Shown in pieces: positions 60,315 through 64,000 of a DNA stretch of 64,000 nt (within the stretch, counting starts at the first letter, position 1; each line of letters begins with the position of its first letter). Under the pieces are notes generated by a model. That model did not search any database and was not told where the DNA came from. It was given only the letters and a program-made list of their open reading frames with translations. Origin of the DNA: Granulicella aggregans (GTDB taxonomy: Bacteria > Acidobacteriota > Terriglobia > Terriglobales > Acidobacteriaceae); contig NZ_JACHIP010000001.1 of NCBI RefSeq assembly GCF_014203275.1, positions 434,001-498,000 of the forward strand, read 5' to 3'. The translations under genes and the position numbers were made by a program.

Positions 60315-63300
60315 CATGCGCATAGAGAGTTCGAAACCCGTCTTCCCGGCAAGCATCTTTCCCGCCATCAAGCCGTCAGGCGCCGGACGAACGACTCCAC
60401 TCCGGGTCATCCTCTCGCTGTTCTTTGCGATCTCCGCGGTGCTCGGACTGGCATCACCTGCCTCCGCCCAATCAGGCTTCTCCTTACCTGCTTCGATAAG
60501 AGTCGGCAGCACCTCCTCGGTTCAACCGATAACGGTGAACATCCAGGCGGCAGGCACCGTCGGCTCGATCAACGTACTCACCCAGGGCGCTCCAAACCTT
60601 GACTACTCCGCCGCCTCAGGCGGCACCTGCGCCACCGGCGCAACCTACTCCGCAGGCGCCACCTGCATCCTCAACGTCTCCATGACTCCGCGCTATCCCG
60701 GCATCCGCGATGGCGCGGTCGTCGTCCTCGACGGTTCCGGCAATCCGATGGGAGTCCAACTCATCCACGGTGTAGGTGTCGGTCCACTCAGCGTGCTTAC
60801 CGCCGGTGAGATCACCACCGTCGCCGGCAATGGGCATCTCTCCGGCTCCACACTCAGCACCCAGGCCACCGACGCCGTTATCCGCGAGCCGCTCTCCGAG
60901 GCCCTCGACGGCGCAGGCAATCTCTACTACACCGACTCCGGCGACAACCGCATCGGCAAGGTCGATCCCTCAGGCGTACTGACTTACATCGCCGGAACCG
61001 GCTCTCCTGGCTACAGTACCAACGGCCTCGCCGTCATTGCGCAGCTCAGCGAACCAGCCGCCATCATCGTCGATGGAGCAGGCAACGTCTACTTCACCGA
61101 GATCGGCAACAGCACCGTCCGAGAGATCGTCCAGGCCACCGGTCGCCTCGTCACCATCGCCGGGACCGGCACCCAGGGTTACACCGGCGACGGCGGGCTC
61201 GCCACCTCGGCCCACCTGAACATGCCCCAGGGCATTGCCCTCGACGCGTCCCAGAACCTCTTCATCGCGGACACCGGAAATAACGTCATCCGCAAGGTCA
61301 GCGCCGCCGACGGCACCATCTCCACCTTCGCCGGAAACATCAATCCGGGCTTCGCAGGAGATGGCCAGACCGTCGCCAACGCCCTCTTCAATCAGCCGTA
61401 CGGAATCTCTTTTGGCAGCGACGGAACCCTCTACATTGCCGACTTCCTCAACAATCGCATCCGCGCCATCAGCCCCGCTGGCATCGTCTCCACCGTGGCC
61501 GGCAACGGCGCGGTCGGAGACACCGGCGATACCGGCGAAGCCCTAAGCGCGACCATGGATCACCCAGCCGCCGTCGCCGTCGACGCGGGCAACAATCTCT
61601 ACATCTCAGACTCCGAAAACAACGTCGTCCGCAAGGTGAACGCAGCAAGCGGCAGGATAACTACCCTTGCTGGAAACTCCGCCGCCGACTCTTCGGGAGA
61701 TGGCGTCAACGCGGACAGTGGTCTGCCCGCGATGAATAAAACTTACGGCCTTGTTCTCGACTCCGCCGGCGATCTCTTCATCGCGGACCGCCTTGGCCTG
61801 CGTGTGCGCGAGGTCTACGGCAACGTCGGCCGCATTGTCTACAAAGACATCAAAGTCACCAACACCTCGCCGTCTGTCAGCCAGACCCTCGACAACGATG
61901 GCAACGCACCGCTGCAGTTGACCAGCATCGCGCCCGTCTCAAACGCCGCCATTGACAACGCCTCGACCACATGTAACATCACCTCCGCCATGGCCCCCGG
62001 AGCCGAGTGCGTCATCGGCGTCGAGTTCAAGCCCACCGTCGTCGGCTCGCCCGTCACCGGCTCCATCTCTATCGCATCGAACGCCGCAAACTCCGCCGAC
62101 ACCGTCTACGTCGTCGGCAACTCGCTCAACATTGAGCCCACCACCACCACACTGGCGTCGAGCGTCAATCCCTCCGCAGTGGGCCAGACGGTGACCTTCA
62201 CCGCGACGGTCTCCAGCCTGGCAACACAACTGACAGGAACGGTCAGCTTCTACGCCGATGGGACGTTGATTAGCGGCTCCGCGCGAAACCTCAACTCGAA
62301 CAGCCGCACCGCGTCCGTGCAAACCAGCAGCCTCACCCTGGGCTCGCACACCATCACCGCCGTCTTCTCCGGCGACGGTTCCAGCGCCACCAGCACCAGC
62401 GATCCTCTCACCCAGGTCGTCAAGCAGACCGCCGCGCTCGCCCTCTCCTCGAACGAGAACCCGGCCCACGTCTACGACGCCATCACCTTCACAGTCGCCG
62501 TCACCGAGACGCCATCCGGCGGGACGCAACCCGCAGGCAGCATCGTCTTCTCGGCTGACGGCTCCCTGCTTCCCAACGGGACCATCGCGATCGCCAACGG
62601 AACGGCCACTTACACGACGTCGCTGCTCGCGGCTGGATCGCACACCATCACCGCAACCTACACGGGCGACATCAACAATCTGCCCGCGACCTCGAACGCG
62701 CTGATTCAGGTCGTCAACGTAGCGACGACGACGACGACGCTCGCTACCTCAAACGCCAGCGTCCTGCTCACCGCTCCCGTCACCTTCACCGCCCAGGTCA
62801 CCGGCAACAGCTCTTCGATTCCCACCGGCAACATCGTCTTCAAGGACGGCACCTCCACCATTGGCACCATCGGTGTAAACGGATCAGGTATCGCGACACT
62901 CACCACGTCAACTCTCAGCACGGGTACGCACACCATCACCGCCACGTATCAGGGCGACACCGACTATAGCTCCAGCACCTCCGCCCCGCTCACTCAGACC
63001 GTCCAGAAGGTCGCGACGACCTCCGCCGTGATCTCCAGCGCGAATCCCGCCAACGCTGGCGCGACTGTCCGCTTTACCGTCACCGTCACCGCTGCGAACA
63101 GCACCTCACCGAACGTCACCATCACCGGCCCGGTAACGTTGATGGACGGCTCAACCGTGCTCGGCACCGGCGCTCTCGCAGCGGGCGGCTCCGGCCCCGC
63201 GACCGCAACCGTCATCATCCCTGTATCAAGTTTCGGCACCGGATCGCACAACGTAACCGCTGCCTATGGCGGCGACACCAACTACATCGGAAGCACCTCG

Positions 63301-64000
63301 AGCGCCCTCTCCCAGAGCATCGTTCTCGCCACCTCGAGCCTGATCCTCAGTTCCAGCGCATCGACTGCCATCGCCACCAAGCCGCTAACCTTCACGGCCA
63401 CGCTGTCCAGCACCGGCGGGACGCCCAGCGGCTCCGTCACCTTCATGGATGGCGCATCCGCCATCGGCTCCGCCAATTCCAACAACGGCATCGCTACCAT
63501 CACCACGACCGCCCTCACCGTCGGCACGCACACCATCACCTCCGTCTACCAGGGCAACACCAACGACAGCGCCGCAACGTCCAACGCACTCACCATCACC
63601 ATCACCGCTGCGACCACCGCCGTCCATCTCGCGCCCTCGCAGAACCCCACCAACTTCGGCCAGTCGCTCACTCTCACCGCAGCCGTGACCGGCAACGGCG
63701 GCACGCCCACCGGCTCTGTCACCTTCGCTGACGGCGGCAGCAACGTTCAGACCGTCCCAGTCAACACCAGCGGCGTCGCGACCTACGCTACCTCGACGTT
63801 GACCGATGGCACCCATCCGTTCACCGCAAGCTACTCCGGCGACAATAACGATCTGCCTGCGACCTCGTCAGTACTGAACATCCAGGTCCTTCAGACCGCC
63901 AACCTGACCTTGACCAGCACCAGTCCGAACCCCTCCATCGCACGCTCGAACGTCCACTTCGTCGCGACGATCACCGCGCTCCAGGGCATCCAGCCGACCG
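60315..64000 (+). CDS. Large secreted NHL-repeat and Ig-like-repeat surface protein (runs off the right edge)
   Basis: The first 1228 residues are in the window and the frame remains open. After a 50-residue leader with a hydrophobic core ending ASPASAQS comes an N-terminal beta domain (about 55-150). NHL-type propeller repeats follow (about 160-510), recognised by GNLYYTDSGDNRIGKVDPSG, GNVYFTEIGNSTVREI and NLFIADTGNNVIRKV. An ASH-like domain (about 515-600) and then tandem Ig-like domains follow (from about residue 605). It is probably an adhesin or a carbohydrate-linked surface protein of acidobacterial type. AAGGAG lies 11 bases before the ATG. The C-terminal part is not visible. Confidence 0.85.
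62130..63860 (+). repeat. Tandem Ig-like domain repeats in the surface protein gene
   Basis: Six copies of an Ig-like (Big_3_5-type) unit are seen within the window, each ending with a motif like GTHTITATYQGDTDY. The motif DNA lies near 62341, 62635, 62923, 63240, 63518 and 63806, spacing about 278-317 bases, or about 93-105 residues. The DNA string CACACCATCACC recurs in most copies. More copies probably follow beyond the window. Confidence 0.8.

Noticed and set aside
1-64000. CRISPR arrays, defence systems, prophage or a known biosynthetic cluster
   Set aside because: I looked for evenly spaced direct repeats, Cas, restriction-modification, toxin-antitoxin, integrase and transposase genes and saw none that can be supported.

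Overview
The window is a 64 kb piece of a GC-rich bacterial chromosome, almost certainly from an acidobacterium of the Granulicella/Edaphobacter/Terriglobus type (class Terriglobia, formerly Acidobacteriia). The pointers are an 813-residue duplicated FtsX/MacB-type orphan permease typical of that phylum, a very large NHL-plus-Ig surface protein, several families of small palindromic repeats in the spacers, and the overall gene content. No rRNA, tRNA, CRISPR array, prophage or complete insertion sequence was found. Most of the window is ordinary housekeeping sequence.

Layout. 1-3.0 kb: the Leloir galactose genes galK, galT and the start of galE, all on the minus strand. 3-8.8 kb: a Tat-exported lactonase, the radical-SAM enzyme MqnC, a DsrE-like protein, an unusual uroporphyrinogen-III-synthase/GAF/ANTAR fusion, a DinB-like protein and a DUF1203 protein. 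8.9-12.2 kb: a three-gene osmoprotectant ABC transporter and a P-loop kinase. 12.4-16.2 kb: gap and pgk with two genes between them. 16.3-19.8 kb: a secreted hypothetical protein, a NupC transporter, a SelL-like redox protein and a purine nucleoside phosphorylase. 19.8-23.1 kb: an ornithine-lipid-like set (OlsB-type and PlsC-type acyltransferases) and a DUF2062 protein. 23.2-26.3 kb: a membrane-protein/XRE pair behind two inverted repeats, and the orphan permease. 26.6-30.5 kb: a deoxyhypusine-synthase-like enzyme and a phosphorelay (hybrid kinase, lone receiver, Hpt). 30.6-36.3 kb: pgm, then the conserved cdsA-dxr-rseP order. 36.4-45.7 kb: DHH phosphoesterase, CPBP protease, penicillin-acylase-family enzyme, MOSC protein, polytopic membrane protein, polyprenyl synthase, MIP18 protein and a methyltransferase. 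45.8-54.4 kb: tsaE, nnr, a secreted transpeptidase, ftsZ, ftsA and ftsQ on the minus strand. 54.6-58.5 kb: unrelated genes lying between ftsQ and murC. 58.6-60.0 kb: murC. 60.3-64 kb: the start of a surface protein that runs out of the window.

How the genes work together. GalK, GalT and GalE with Pgm turn galactose into glucose 6-phosphate, and Gap and Pgk serve lower glycolysis. NupC and the phosphorylase form a nucleoside salvage pair. CdsA, the acyltransferases and OlsB supply membrane lipids; Dxr and the polyprenyl synthase supply isoprenoids. MurC, FtsQ, FtsA and FtsZ belong to the division and cell-wall cluster, here split by inserted genes.

The points most worth following up are: the HemD-GAF-ANTAR fusion; a family of palindromes, one copy of which has become coding sequence inside the osmoprotectant-binding protein; a roughly 145-base imperfect palindrome between two convergent genes; an attC-like hairpin next to murC; a paired inverted-repeat control region before the membrane/XRE pair; and unusually long low-complexity tails on FtsZ and FtsQ.
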